A DNA stretch of 64,000 nt. Origin: Ganoderma boninense. Taxonomy: Eukaryota > Basidiomycota > Agaricomycetes > Polyporales > Polyporaceae. Shown in pieces: positions 21,775 to 33,637 of the stretch. How positions within the stretch are numbered: position 1 is the first letter of the stretch; each line of letters opens with the position of its first letter. The DNA is taken from contig CM035313.1 of the NCBI GenBank assembly GCA_002900995.3, positions 2,046,001 through 2,110,000 on the forward strand, given 5' to 3'. Made by a program: the position numbers and the translations under genes. A model generated the notes under the pieces. That model did no database searches. It was not told the DNA's origin and saw nothing but the letters and a program-made list of their open reading frames with translations.

Positions 21775-24700
21775 GGGGAGGAATTAAAAGGCCGTAAGAA
21801 GGGGTTACACCGGACCAGCAGAGAGAGAAAGGCCGCCTTGTGGCGGGGGAGCGAGATGTGAGAAGGCAAGGATGTGTGGGCCTGCAGCTGGCGTGGGCCG
21901 ACAATAACTCTGGAGCGGGACCTCGCCCAATATCGACCACCGCCCGCTGCGCAGCCCCGCCCCCGTTGCGTGGCGGGCGGTGTCCGGCCAGCACCCGGGC
22001 CGGCGACGGTTTCCTAACGAGGATCCGGAGTGCCGGGCGCCCCGAGTGTAGGGGTTCCCGATAAGCGATCTGGACAACGATCGTCGCTGGGGACAACGCT
22101 CGGGCCCCGATCGACTGCCTTGACTGTGGAGGGTTGGCTCGTTGCTGCTCTGCGCCTCAGTACTTACTTACCAGTTGCTTGATATCGTCGCCCTGATACC
22201 GTGTCCAGAGCCCGTCTTTCCTCCCTCCTGCGCCTTCTCCTTATCATCTCTTCCATAGCGTGCGACACTGGGTCTGCAACTGGAAGATGGGCACCCTCGT
22301 CAAGGGAGGGGAGGGTCGCAGATCTTCCATAGCTGAGTATTACACAGTCAATTTGGCCCTCACATAAGCCGTAAATCTGCACGCCTCGCTGTCCATAATT
22401 AGGCCCTTGCCTCCCAAACGTTTACTATGAAAACCTTTACAGTTAGGCCCTTCGCTGGTACTGCTTCCTCGTCGTTGCTGACGATTGGTCCCTTTCTCGG
22501 TTCTCTCATTCACAGTCTCATCCATCCCCACTCATGCTTTCAATATCGATAACGTTAATCCGCTCGTGGCCGCCTCCGGAGTTGTCATCCCGATGCAGGA
22601 CGGGAACCAGCCTCCCGTGTTCCCCACCGACAACCTTGCCTGACCTCTCTGATTTCTGTCCTCCAAGCTCTCGCTTTCGACAATCGTCAGAGGATGACTA
22701 TCGATGACATCGTCGTCTCCAAGGCGACCAGTAGCTCACTCACAAGTGCCCCAACTCCTACAATTTTGCGGTTGCGGTTCCCCCTATGTCTTCAGGTCTA
22801 GCTTTGAATGCCCTCAGCCTACCGTCGTGCCATTGGGCACACTTGGCAGTTCACTGGCTCTCTGTTGGCAAGCATGCGCATGTCTACGACAGCTTCCACT
22901 CGATTGGCGTAAAGTGGACGTCCCTTGCCCCTCGCTCTCTCTTCCTCTCCATCGGCGTGGGGCCCAACTCCTTCCTCTACGATGCTGCCGTAGCCACTAC
23001 CGCAATCGCGAAGATCCTCGCCGAGGCTCGCGCCCCCGTAATCGAGGTGACTATTGTCGAATCGGTAATCACTCGTTTCATCGCTGCTGGCCAGGCGACC
23101 TGAAGCTCCTTTCGTTCGACCATCTCTTCGACATCCCTTGACGACCAATATCTGTCTCTCTGTCCGACACCTCTCAACTACACTCGACTTCAGGTCGGCC
23201 ATCTTTTTCTCCCACCTTGTCCAAGACGATGATCTGCGACATATAACCCGTTCCCCTCCTATGTGAACGCGGACATTTACTGGTGAGCCGAGCAGCAGTC
23301 TAAGTCTCCATGCCCCGGCCACCTCTACAACATCGTCCTGTACGTTGCAAGCTCCGCAAGCTCGAGGCGCTGCAGACCTCTTCCTACCCCCTTGGCACTT
23401 ACCCCATCTGTATCACTTCTTTCTTTTTCTTGCTTGTCTCATGACTCTCGTCTCGTCTCGTCTCATCTTTTTATCATCATCGCTGGCTCTCCCATTCCCC
23501 TCGCCTTTGCCTTATCTGCTAGGTAGTTGTTGACGTTGTGGATCGCTGGTTAGGTTAGTCCCTTTCTCTTTCATATCTACCTAACGCCCTGTATCTTCAA
23601 TTAATAGGCAGGGACCTCAGACTCTGCACCATTGTCGCGAGGATCCATGGCTACCCCCTTGGCCCTTGGCCCTTGGACCTTAGACAGCCCTTGCACAGTG
23701 CCACGCTGCTACATCTCGGACGTTTCTGCGCCTCGAACATTCGCATTGTACATTGTAGCATCTATGTCATCTCAATGGACTACTTGCGTCAAGCGGTGAC
23801 TTTGACTTCTAGGATTTATCTCACAGACTTCAAGATGGTGGCTAGAAGTTCACGTCAATCCATACCGATCAACTCCATCTCGCAGCTTCATCTTCCAAAT
23901 GTATGTTCCATTGTCTCGGAATCTTCAGGATACAGAAACTGACTCGATATTGACATATCTTGGGTATGGATTGGTCATCGTCATTGACCGCACGACGTCT
24001 TTGCTTTCAAAGTGCGTCAGTGTCAGCGGTGTTCTGGGGGCCGTTTCAGAAAGGCTCAGCCTCCTGTCCACATTCATCATTTGTATTAAAACCGGCCCAA
24101 AGTTGAAGTCCCGACAACGCTGGAGGGTTAAGTATGGTTTAATAAGTACGTCACAGAGAGTTGCGTCGCAACCAGTGCGGAGGGCTGTGGGGGAACTGCC
24201 AACATACAAAGACCTACAACAACTGCCGTTCTCCAAGTCCGCTCGTGGCAGCTCCCTAGAGATTCTCTTCAAAGAACGCAAGTCACATTCCTTGGATCAG
24301 CACAGAATGGATGACATTACATCCTGTTGCGCCCGTCATCGCCCTCCATTATGGTTGACGCGCTTCTATATCACACGTAAATCCCTGCCGGGCTAAGTGA
24401 CAGGTACGTCATTCTGCGATGTTCAAGCACATACCCACTCAGACTCAGATCCGCTCACATACCAGCAGGATTGCCACAACACCGGTGCAATGCTGGGGCA
24501 AAATGGGGTAGCAGTGCATACCGACCGAATTCTCTGCGATGTAATTGCGTAACGGGCGCCATCGCAGATTGGCATTGCGGCCAGCGCACAGGCTTATCCC
24601 ACACTCTCCGAGCCCTGTTTACGGCTCTGAGACTGCGCGTTCAATGACTTACTTAGGGCTTCGGACGGTTTACCGTGGACAAATCTACCCGACACTGCGA

Positions 24701-25552
24701 ATGGAAAAAAGGGGACAAAATTCCATTGGCATTACAAATGTGAGCTATTTCTTCTCTCTATTTCCCAGTATCGTTGGCCCTGAACATTGACTTACGTGTT
24801 CGCCGCCCTGATGTCGAGGAAACCAAGAACATCAGCAGTTGACCACAAGAAGCTGCGCCTAATGCGAAGCCATAATTCGCTAATCGCCTGGTTTGTCTCA
24901 TCCCCCTCTGCACCTTACGATTAAGCTCGAGTATTCTAAGCCTCCACGGCTGCCCGGCTTTCTCTCTACCCGTTCTTGGAGCGACGGAGCGGGGGAGCGG
25001 AAATATTCGAGATAGGCTTGGTCCGCCTTGGTAGGGGCTGCTGCGCTGCGCACACAGCCTCGATCTACAGGCTGCAAGTTCCAAGACATCACGCAGACAT
25101 CACGTTGACGGAGAGATAAGTGCATGGACAACGACACCATGGCAGATTACTTACCTAGAAGGTGTCTGCGGAACGCGATCGTACCGCCCACTACCTCCGC
25201 AGCAGGTCGGCGCCTCTCCGGGTATGGATGGTGGATTGTGTACTGAGAGTTTGCCGCAGATGGGTGCGCTCCCATTGGTCGCTGCGGACAGCAAACGACC
25301 TGCCGTCCATTTGATGAAACGCTTCATTGCGCTTCCCCACACCAATATCCCACAAGGTGTCCGTTCTAGCCGTTCCGGAGAATCGAGAAGCGCATCCCTA
25401 CCGGTGTTGGTCCTGTTGTCTCATCCATATCGCAACGCGCACAACGCCCGGTGCAGGCGCAGCGCCTGTCCTCTCCCAGGCAACGTCTGTATATAACGAT
25501 CCTGGGTACAGGCTTGCCTTCGTTGAATTGCGTCCCCCTTCCGACGTGAACC
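21775..25552. other. 3.8-kb region without a recognisable gene
   Basis: This separates the start codons of the NIPA transporter (-) and the DOMON-b561 gene (+) and must contain both promoters. Between 22.2 and 23.6 kb the plus strand is pyrimidine-rich. Frames such as 22786-23103 (105 codons) and 22704-23141 (145 codons) show no family resemblance, and no splice-linked partner was found. From 23.9 to 25.4 kb I see nothing supportable. Confidence 0.55.
25490..25496 (+). promoter_or_regulatory. TATA box of the DOMON-b561 gene
   Basis: TATATAA lies 57 bp before the ATG at 25553, in the range expected for a core promoter with a short leader. This is an inference from position and motif only. Confidence 0.5.
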
Positions 25553-27411
25553 ATGCGCTCGGTCCTGGCACTCCTAGCACTCGGCCTCCCTTCTCTCGTC
25601 GCTGCAAAGGATGGTAGTGGCCATGTAAGTCAACAACTACGTCTAACTTGTCGGGTAGCACTGATCACCGTGGATTGCGCACCAAGGACGACAGCGGCAA
25701 TGACGCATACTACGGTTCCACGAGCTCTACCAGCTCGGCTGCTAGCTCAACAGAGACCGGAACTACTGTCTCCGGCGCCGCCTCAAGTTCGAACACGACG
25801 TCGAGCGCAACCAAGGGCACGGTGTGCGAGACTTACATGTGCGTCACTGGGGTAGTGAATGGCTCGACCACGACATGTGAGTGGTATTGCTCGCGATCCG
25901 GCATTCAAGGCATCGGACTCATGGATGTCTCTCGGCAGACACCATGCAGAGCACAGGAAAAGCCAACTTGGGTTGGATGGCAATGTGAGGGCAACGTTGT
26001 GCCAGCGAAGATCATTGCACGGCTGACACAACTCGGAATAGGGGCTTCGGACAGACTATGGCTAACTCACCGATGGTCATTATGTGGTCCAACTCGGACG
26101 GGAGCATCACCCTTTCCCAGCGGCAGGCGTCATCGGAGGTCATGCCCACGGTCGTGTCAAGCCCGCCGCGTGTGGCCACCCTCGACACGTCCGGCAGTGA
26201 TCTTACCGGATCGACGCCAAAATTCTCGTTTACCATTGAGGTGCGTGGCCTTCCTGCATGTAGATTATGCTTGCCGCATGTCGCGCCTTGACACGACGAC
26301 GTCTCCATGATCGAATGTCTGACGCTCCATTAGTTGTTCTGTCTGCTGATGTCTCCACTATATCTCCTCGCACGTTTTAGACGTCCGGTGGCACCTCGCA
26401 ATCTATCATCTGGGCATTCGGCGCGACCAACCCAGACGACGCCTCTGTATCCGCGAACTTGGTGCAGCACATCGATTCCGGCCCAACGACCATCGACATG
26501 TCCACCCCCGCGTCGAGCAGCGACACCTCAGATCCGGTCTCCGACCCGAACGCAACCAGCGGGAACAACGACACCCCGCTGCAGCCGTATCAGAAGAAGA
26601 TTGTTGCGCATGCGATCCTGTGCACGGTCGGATTCCTGATTCTTCTTCCGGGGGGTGCCCTCCTGGCGCGGTACACCCGGACATTTACGAATGCGTGGTT
26701 CGGCGGCCACTGGGTATTCCAGTTTGCGCTCGGTGAGCATCGCCGTGCGGGCTTGTCGGGCAGGGAGCGCTGATCATGGCCGTTCGTGTGTTCGCGCGTT
26801 CACAGCGGGTCCCGTTATCACCGCAGGTGTCATCCTAGGCATCGACACTGTGGCGAAACAGGGGCAGCCGCAGCTGGCGGACTTCCACAAGAGGTTAGGC
26901 CTCGCGCTGTGGATATTGTTCTACGTGCAGTGCGTGCTCGGGTATGCCATTCATCGCTGGAAGCCGGCGTCGTTCGCCGTGACCAAGAAGCGGCCTGCCC
27001 AAAACTATGGGCACGCAGTTTTCGGCCTGCTGATCATCGGGCTCGCGTTTGCGGAGGTGGGTTAGCAGGGCATTTGTGCCGCGCACGTTCCGCGCATTGA
27101 TCGGATGCTCTCTTCAGGTGCGCTCTGGATTCCGCGATGAATGGCCTGCGTTCTCCGGCCGTCCGCCAATCAGCAATGCTGCCAACATCGTTTGGTACGT
27201 CTGGGTAGTGGTGAGTAACACGCTTGTTTCCGTCGCCGCGGTCTCGGGAACTCATTTGGCATCTGCGATTTAGCTCATTCCAGTCCTCTACTTCGCTGGT
27301 CTCGCGTTCCTCCCCAAACAGTTCCGACAGGAGCGGCCTGGCAAGAAGACGCGGTCGGACTACGCCCAAGATGGCTTCACCGACGAGCCTCGCTACAGCG
27401 ACCGCAGCTGA
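25553..27411 (+). CDS. DOMON (cellobiose-dehydrogenase-like cytochrome) plus cytochrome b561 membrane protein
   Basis: Predicted surface redox protein: an extracellular b-type heme domain fused to a transmembrane b561 domain, likely moving electrons across the membrane to ferric iron or another acceptor. Exons 25553-25624, 25687-25876, 25939-25984, 26042-26240, 26381-26732, 26806-27056, 27118-27210, 27274-27411; phases close to 422 aa. Order: signal peptide (MRSVLALLALGLPSLVAA), Ser/Thr-rich linker, DOMON core (NLGWMAMGFGQTMANSPMVI, with a candidate heme Met, and QHIDSG with a candidate His), Ser/Thr spacer, then five or six membrane segments. Four b561 histidines are visible in AHAIL, GGHWVF, DFHKRLG and NYGHAVFG. 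An early acceptor at 25644-25646 would break the frame, so 25686 is chosen. It is followed in tandem by a related gene lacking DOMON. Confidence 0.9.
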
Positions 27412-28577
27412 AAATAAGACGGCTTCACCCATTGGCGTGCCTGCATTCAATCCCAGCCTTCCCCTCGTCAGCTTCTTCGCCGATACCACGGCCGTTCAAA
27501 CAAGAGGCGCATGAGGCGCAGTCCTGTTGGGCAGTTCTTTTTTTGCATCTTTCTAGGGCCTAATTCACGCATTGTAAATGACTCTTATGACGAGACGGTC
27601 GATTTCCGTGTAGACTTCCATTCTTTTGTATGGCTTTCTTGCACACATCCAAGAGCTAATACTGTAGTTTATGTAGCAGTAGTACAGACACTAGACGGAC
27701 ATCCCAATAGATGCCTATCGTATATCCTCTATGACATCATGCCTTCGAAGTGACTGCTCTCATCCTTCAGCTCCGACCACTCGGGCCAGTACGGGCCAGT
27801 ACGGTGTAGACTTTTCTCTCACGCGGGTGCCACCAAGATCAGGAAGCCTCGGTGAGTAATACACTCCTGCATCTGCCTGTGGTCCTGCTGACTACGGTGT
27901 ATTCAGCGGCCGGCTGCGGAGTAGTAGAGAGATTCCATGCACTCTTCCGTTTATCAATGGCGATGAACAAACTCGAAAGCCCCGGCCTAGAAGATGCCAC
28001 AAATACAATACATTCAAAAGCCTGCACACACTGAACTCAGTGCGATTAAGGACATCATCGACGCAGCCTCAATTATATGGAAGAAGATCTCCCCATACCA
28101 ACCACCTCTTCCGAGGAGGGTGCATTGGTGGCGGGTGAGTGGCTCACAGCTCCCACACCAAGGTGTTTTCTCTCACAGGAAGATAGCGAATAGCCTCTGC
28201 TCGACCTCGGATCCAGAATATCCTCCCTGGAAGAAGTTATGCGCAGCTTCCGGCAGTGGGAGCGGCAAGCAGCCGGCGTGTCCAACACAGATATCGTCCG
28301 GGGAGGTCTGAATGGCCAAATCACACCACTGGGACTGGCTGGTTTATAAACACGCCAGACTGTGCGAGGACTTTGTAAAGCCCTATTCCAGCTCGACAGC
28401 CACCCCCTGCCTAGCAAACCCCTGCTCCTCGACGTTCAGACGCATTCAGCCAGAAGTTCGCAGACAAGGGTGAGTATTTTCAGCCACCCTCTGACGCACG
28501 CACTATCGGCGAGGTATCAGAGACGGCAGACCGTGCTTCCATACCGTAAGCTCATAAATCATCGTCTAGCACCCTCC
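27412..28577. other. Spacer between the two b561 genes
   Basis: About 1.2 kb contains the 3' end of the first gene and the promoter of the second. A TATA-like TTTATAAA is at 28343-28350. A short tandem repeat (GGGCCAGTAC twice) sits near 27784-27803. I looked for a leftover DOMON domain ahead of the second gene and recognise none. Confidence 0.55.
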
Positions 28578-29506
28578 ATGGCCCTCGATATTGTCATTCC
28601 GCTTCTGCCTTTCGAGAAGTTCATCATTGCACACGCGGTCCTGTGCGTGATCGGGTTCTTGGGTCTCCTGCCTTTGGGTGCCCTTGTCGCGCGGTACACG
28701 AGGACTTTCAGCCCAAACTGGTTCAAGGCGCATTGGATCATACAATTCGCCGTTGGTGCGTCGTCAATTAAATCCTGTATGCCCTGTACCCAGTCCGAAT
28801 GGTCGGTGATGTCATGCATTGCGAGCAGCGGGCCCTGTTATCATCGTCGGTGTTTCAATGGGCATCCACGCAGTCGTCCTCGCGGTGTCTGGACCCGTCA
28901 ACGACGTGCACAAGCGATGGGGGATCTCGATATTTGTGCTCTATCTGGCGCAGCTCGCGTTCGGGGCTTGCATCCATTTCTACAAGCCGGACGCGTGGGC
29001 GAAGGGGCAAGGCCGCCGACCGTACCAGAACTACGCGCATGGCGTGACTGGGCTGCTGATCATTGCTCTGGCCATGTTCCAGGTGCGTGTGGGTTTTGTA
29101 TTGGGCTCCGCAGCATTGGGGTTAATTAACGAGGTGTGGTTGTGTGCTTCGGGGACGGTTGTGTTACTGGATCCGCGACCTTGTCTGGCAGGTCCGCACG
29201 GGGTTCCGGTCGGAGTGGCCGGCGCAGACGGGGAGGGGGCCCATTACGAATGGAGCGAACGTGTTCTGGTATGTTTGGATTGTGGTACGTATTTCGATTG
29301 CTTCTGTATAGCGCCATGGATTGAACTGCGATGGCACGTAGCTTCTGCCGGTGATTTATTTCTCGGGGGTTGTTCTGCTTATTCGTCGTCAATTCGCGCA
29401 AGAAAAGCAGGCGCGAGAGGGAGATACAGACTCGGCCGAGCCCAAGGAGCCCATGGCGCACGAGGCAGAACCGTCGACTGCAACAGAGGCTGCCAAGGGG
29501 GAATGA
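28578..29506 (+). CDS. Cytochrome b561-type ferric reductase-like membrane protein without DOMON
   Basis: Paralogue of the upstream gene reduced to its membrane half. Exons 28578-28755, 28829-29082, 29192-29284, 29342-29506; phases close to 229 aa. The protein opens MALDIVIPLLPFEKF and goes straight into the first membrane segment (IIAHAVLCVIGFLGLLPLGA). Intron positions and phases match those of the upstream gene within the b561 part: after the segment-two start, after the FQ/VRTGFR join and after YVWIV. The four histidines are kept (AHAVL, KAHWII, DVHKRWG, NYAHGVTG). The C-terminal tail is Glu/Ala-rich. Without a signal peptide or heme-bearing ectodomain it probably works as a membrane electron carrier or ferric reductase; substrate unknown. 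Confidence 0.85.
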
Positions 29507-29877
29507 GCGATGAGCCCTGGAGGATATGTTCGCTGAGAAGGGTTATGCTTACCACTGTGAATAATTTTACGGGGACCGGCACGTTATATTCGAGCGATCG
29601 TCTTGTTTGCGACCACGCCAATGCGAGTGTGCATGTGCTATGTCAAGGACCGAGGCGCCGGTGTCTGTGATTCGAAGCGGAACACAAATGCGAAGGTGAC
29701 CGTCGTCTCTGAGGCGCGGTGGCGGTGGCGGGACGCGTGGGGGGACGCGGTCACATGACAGGGGACGCGAGGGAGGTGACGCGGGTGTTGGAATTCGCAA
29801 GTAAATCGGCGCTGGGCGGCTGTTGGTCACTGCTTGCTTGCCTCATCGACGGCGACCGCCCTCCTCCGCCTTCCGCC
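29507..29877. promoter_or_regulatory. Intergenic region ahead of the NIMA-type kinase
   Basis: These 371 bp hold the 3' UTR of the b561 gene and the promoter of the kinase. The stretch directly before the ATG is C/T-rich on the plus strand, as at other genes here. No TATA box is evident. Confidence 0.5.
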
Positions 29878-32737
29878 ATGGCTTCCCCACTCGACCTCTA
29901 CGACCCTCTCGACATCGTCGGCAACGGCTCCTTCGGCATCATTCGCAAAGTACGCCGCAAAGCCGATGGCCTGGTCAGTTTCGTTCTTTCAACCATCCCC
30001 CACATCGTCCGTCGTCGGCCACGCAGTTCTCATCCCTTTGGTGGCTGGCAGATCTTCGCCCGCAAGGAACTCAACTTCGAGCGCATGACAGAGCGCGACC
30101 GCAAACAGATCGTCGCAGAAGTGTGAGTGTCTCCAGACCACCATCCCGACCACAACCCAAACCAGCTCTTCCCCAGAAACATCCTCAAGGACCTCCATCA
30201 CGAACACATCGTACGCTATCATGACCGACACGTAGACCGCGATGCTGGCATACTCTACATCCTCATGGAATTCTGCGGTGGTGGCGACCTCTCCACCGTC
30301 ATCAAGCAAGCTCAACGACATAATCGTCTCATTCCAGAAGATACCGTCTGGAACTATTTCATGCAAATCCTCCTTGCCCTCAACTACTGCCATCATCCAA
30401 ACGGCGGTCATGGAAGATCTAGTAGTGTGGGGACTGCTGACGGGGAGAACAAGGAAAAGAGAGCCCAGATTCTCCATCGTGACCTCAAACCCGACAATGG
30501 TGCGTCTCATTGCCCATAACAATCCGCTGCAACTGCCTTATCCCATCCTTTGCAGTATTTCTCGATGAAGGTAACAGCGTCAAGCTCGGCGACTTTGGCC
30601 TTTCCAAGGCCCTCCCACAAGCCAGCTTCGCCCAAACATATGTCGGCGTGCGTCTCTCTCGCTTGAAGGCCACGTTGTCAGCCTCCTAATTTCTTCTTGC
30701 GTAGACGCCATATTATATGTCCCCAGAACTCATGCAGGAAAAGGCCTACGACTCAAAGTCGGACATCTGGTCATTAGGATGCCTAGTATATGAGCTATGC
30801 GCATTGAAACCCCCATTCCACGAGGCCAAGACACATGCTGAATTAAGTATCCTCATCCGGTATGTTTGGCACTTGATGCTTGGAATGAAAATGTATTCAC
30901 ACTCCCCATAGTAATGGCCGTATACCCCCATTACCAAAGGGGTACAGTCCAGCACTCACTGCTGTCATCAAGTCGATGCTTAATCTAAATGTAAGCCCTG
31001 TACTCTGGCCGTTCCATCGGGAGTCGCTGATCCAGCTCTAGCCTGCTATGCGGCCATCAGCAAGTCAACTCCTGCAACATGAACGGATTGACCTCGCACT
31101 CAAAGTATTCGAGACTCAGAAAATGTGGGCTAAACTCTGGTCATCATCCGGAGTGTTCTCCTTACGACCATTCACCTTGCAGGCTCAACACCGTAAAGTC
31201 TCACAAGAGCAACCTCCTCGTCAAGGAGCGGGACCTGGCCTCGCGAGAAACAGCCCTTCTCGAACGCGAGACGAAGCTAGTGGCAATCGTTGCCCAGAAG
31301 GATGAGGAACTCGCATCCCTCCGCAATGTCCTGGCCAACGCCGAATCGACGCTTCACCAACGCGTGCGGCAGGCGGTCTCGAAACGCGACGAGGAGCTTC
31401 GCGCGATGGTCCTCAAGCAGGAGCAGGAGGTAGCTGGGCGCATGGCGCGCCGAGAGCAGGAGATCATGGAGGCCGTGCGGAGGAGAGAAGAGGAGATGGC
31501 GCGAATGTGGGCCGAGTGGGAGCAGCAGACGCGGGATGGCATGGGGCGTGCAGTCGAGGAGCGCATGCAGTGGGTTCAGCAGCGTGCTGAAGAGCTTGAG
31601 CAGGAGCGACAGCGGCTGGATAGTGTCAAGACGGAGCTCGAGACGAAGATGAAGGCGATGGAGGCCGCCGCGGCCGGGGAACGGCGAACACGATCGAAGA
31701 ACCCGCTCGAAGAGGTGAAGAATATTATGGCCCCGCTGAGTCGTTTGACGGATTCACCCGAGCCCGTCAAGTTGTCCCCGCCGCAGACATACGCACTACC
31801 CGAGTTCAAAACACCGATGCCCACGAAATCCGCAAACGTTATCGGCGCCGACCTTGTCCCGCCCTCAGCCATGAAGGGCGTTATTCTCACCTCCACTGGC
31901 GAGCCCGTCGCAACACCCACACAGGCGGAGCTCGCGAAACTCTTCGTCGAGACACCCAGGGTCGGCCTCAACTTCGCGAAGATCTTTGACTTCGATGCAG
32001 AAGACGAGAGCGGAGACAGCGATGGCGAGCTTGACGAGGATGGCTACGAGACCGACAGTAGACCTCGCGCATGCAGGCGTGAGAAGGAAAGGGACAGCTC
32101 GGACGGCGAGAGTACGCCTACGCAGTCGACTGCCAGCACTTCCAGCACAGCCAGCGCGACATTGACAGTCGTTCCTGCCGTCAAGCCCACAAGGCTGCGC
32201 CGACCCTCCATTCGCGCGAGCTCGGCGTCGGCCACGCTCCGGCCCGTAGTGGTCGCACCAGAGCCAGCAGGCTCATCCTCAAGCTCGGCGCGCACCAGGA
32301 TGAAACGTGCGGCGTCGTCGCCGACAGTCGCGTCTTCGTCCGCGGCCCCACCACCAGCTTCTGGTGCCTCGAAGACCGCCGCGGTATCTGAGGTTGCTTC
32401 GCTCGCGCAGGCACCAGAACCAAAGTACGACTTCAACGACGTCGAGAACCTCCCCAGCCCTTTCATCAAGAAGGTCTCGGAGGACCGCGTGGCCGCCGCC
32501 CCTGCCCCTGCGGCGAAGGCGAAGACCGGGCCCCGGAAGAGCGGGACGACTCTGCGCGCGATGGCCGCGCTGAACGCTGCGAAGGCGGGCTCGCGTCCAC
32601 CGTCCAGTGCGAGCATGGGGAACTTGGCCCAGGCTGGGACTGCCGCGTCGGGATCGGGATCGGGGGTGAGGTCGTCGATCGCGAAGGCGCAGAGGGCGAA
32701 CGAGGAGGCGCGGAAGGCGCTGAGTGCGCGGTCATGA
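29878..32737 (+). CDS. NIMA-related serine/threonine protein kinase
   Basis: Cell-cycle kinase of the NimA/Fin1/Nek2 group, expected to act in mitotic entry, spindle pole and chromatin events. Exons 29878-29973, 30052-30122, 30177-30499, 30556-30647, 30705-30859, 30912-30990, 31042-31124, 31183-32737; phases close to 817 aa. The kinase domain fills residues about 8-295: glycine loop GNGSFG, lysine in FARKELNF, catalytic [14 protein letters not shown], and TPYYMSPE. A Gly/Ser-rich insertion (about 20-25 residues) precedes the HRD loop, as in other fungal NIMA kinases. A long charged coiled coil (about 305-430) follows, then a Ser/Pro/Ala-rich tail likely to carry regulatory phosphosites. The last exon encodes everything after the kinase domain. 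Confidence 0.94.
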
Positions 32738-33637
32738 CGGACATGAATCTGCACGGTGCATGAGTCGCTATGATACACGCCGCGCGCATACGCAGTGCGT
32801 CGCGATCATGTATGATGCTCTCCTGGGACACCCCTTACGCTGTTGGTGGTGATGGTGTCTTGTCTTTCTCTTGCTGCTGTGGCTGAACAGATGATGTTCC
32901 GGTCCCTCCTTCTACATAACGTTATATGTCTCCGTTGACATTGCGCATACGATCACTGTACATTACTATCCGCAATACATTGGCTGTTTACTGTACGGTA
33001 GGCAGCTTGCAGCAAGTCTTGCAAGTTGGCGAAATCTCAGACAACGTAAGTCAATTGTTGCCGCCGTGTACTCGCGAGCTCACTTACGCGACATGATGGT
33101 TGTAGGTGTGACCAAGCGAGAGCAAGGGACGAGCAGGTAGCTGATGCATGCCCTGTGCGAGGCTGAAGTGGAGGCCGTTGGACGTCGGGTGGGCAAAAAA
33201 GGACTGGTAGAGTACATAGAGACTCGCACACGGTGTCGGGGAGCACGTTGGTGGTAGCTGGGTGCATCAGGGTGCATCAAGCTTCTTCCATGCGAGCACG
33301 CTGCAGCTGGGTGAGATCATGGAGAAGAATGAAGGGCATATGGCAGCATATGGCCCACTCCTGGTCCAGAATCACGCTCAAGCCGCCGCGCCGGCTGCAG
33401 CTCCGGGTCCATATGCTGCCTCTTGCCCTCGAATGGCCGTCGAGGACGACATCAGCTGTGGCAATCACCATGTTACATGTACCGTCCGAGTAAGCTCACC
33501 CCTCCTCCACTTCTCCTCAATACACCACCACCAGCCCCTGCACCGCTGTCGAGCTCGCTGCTCGCCCTGCATACACCTGCCGGCTGACCGCCCCACGTCC
33601 CTTATCATCCCCTACATCTAAAAGCTGATCGATCGCC
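32738..33637. other. 900-bp intergenic region
   Basis: Contains the kinase 3' UTR and the promoter and leader of the deaminase gene. The last 150 bp are C/T-rich on the plus strand. Short frames here show no known family. Confidence 0.55.

Noticed and set aside
22704..23141. Possible gene between NIPA and the DOMON-b561 gene
   Set aside because: No family likeness, no splice-linked partner, and the opposite strand is open over the same bases.
25644..25647. Earlier acceptor (GGGTAG) for exon 2 of the DOMON-b561 gene
   Set aside because: It would put a stop codon (TGA) directly in frame; the acceptor ACCAAG at 25686 keeps the signal peptide in phase with the DOMON part.
27784..27803. Short tandem repeats as a possible CRISPR-like array
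   Set aside because: Only two 10-bp copies without spacers; the organism is a fungus and no array of any kind is seen.
31172..32778. Long frames antisense to the NIMA-type kinase tail (for example minus 32044-32778)
   Set aside because: They mirror the Ser/Ala/Pro-rich coding sequence and arise from its codon bias.
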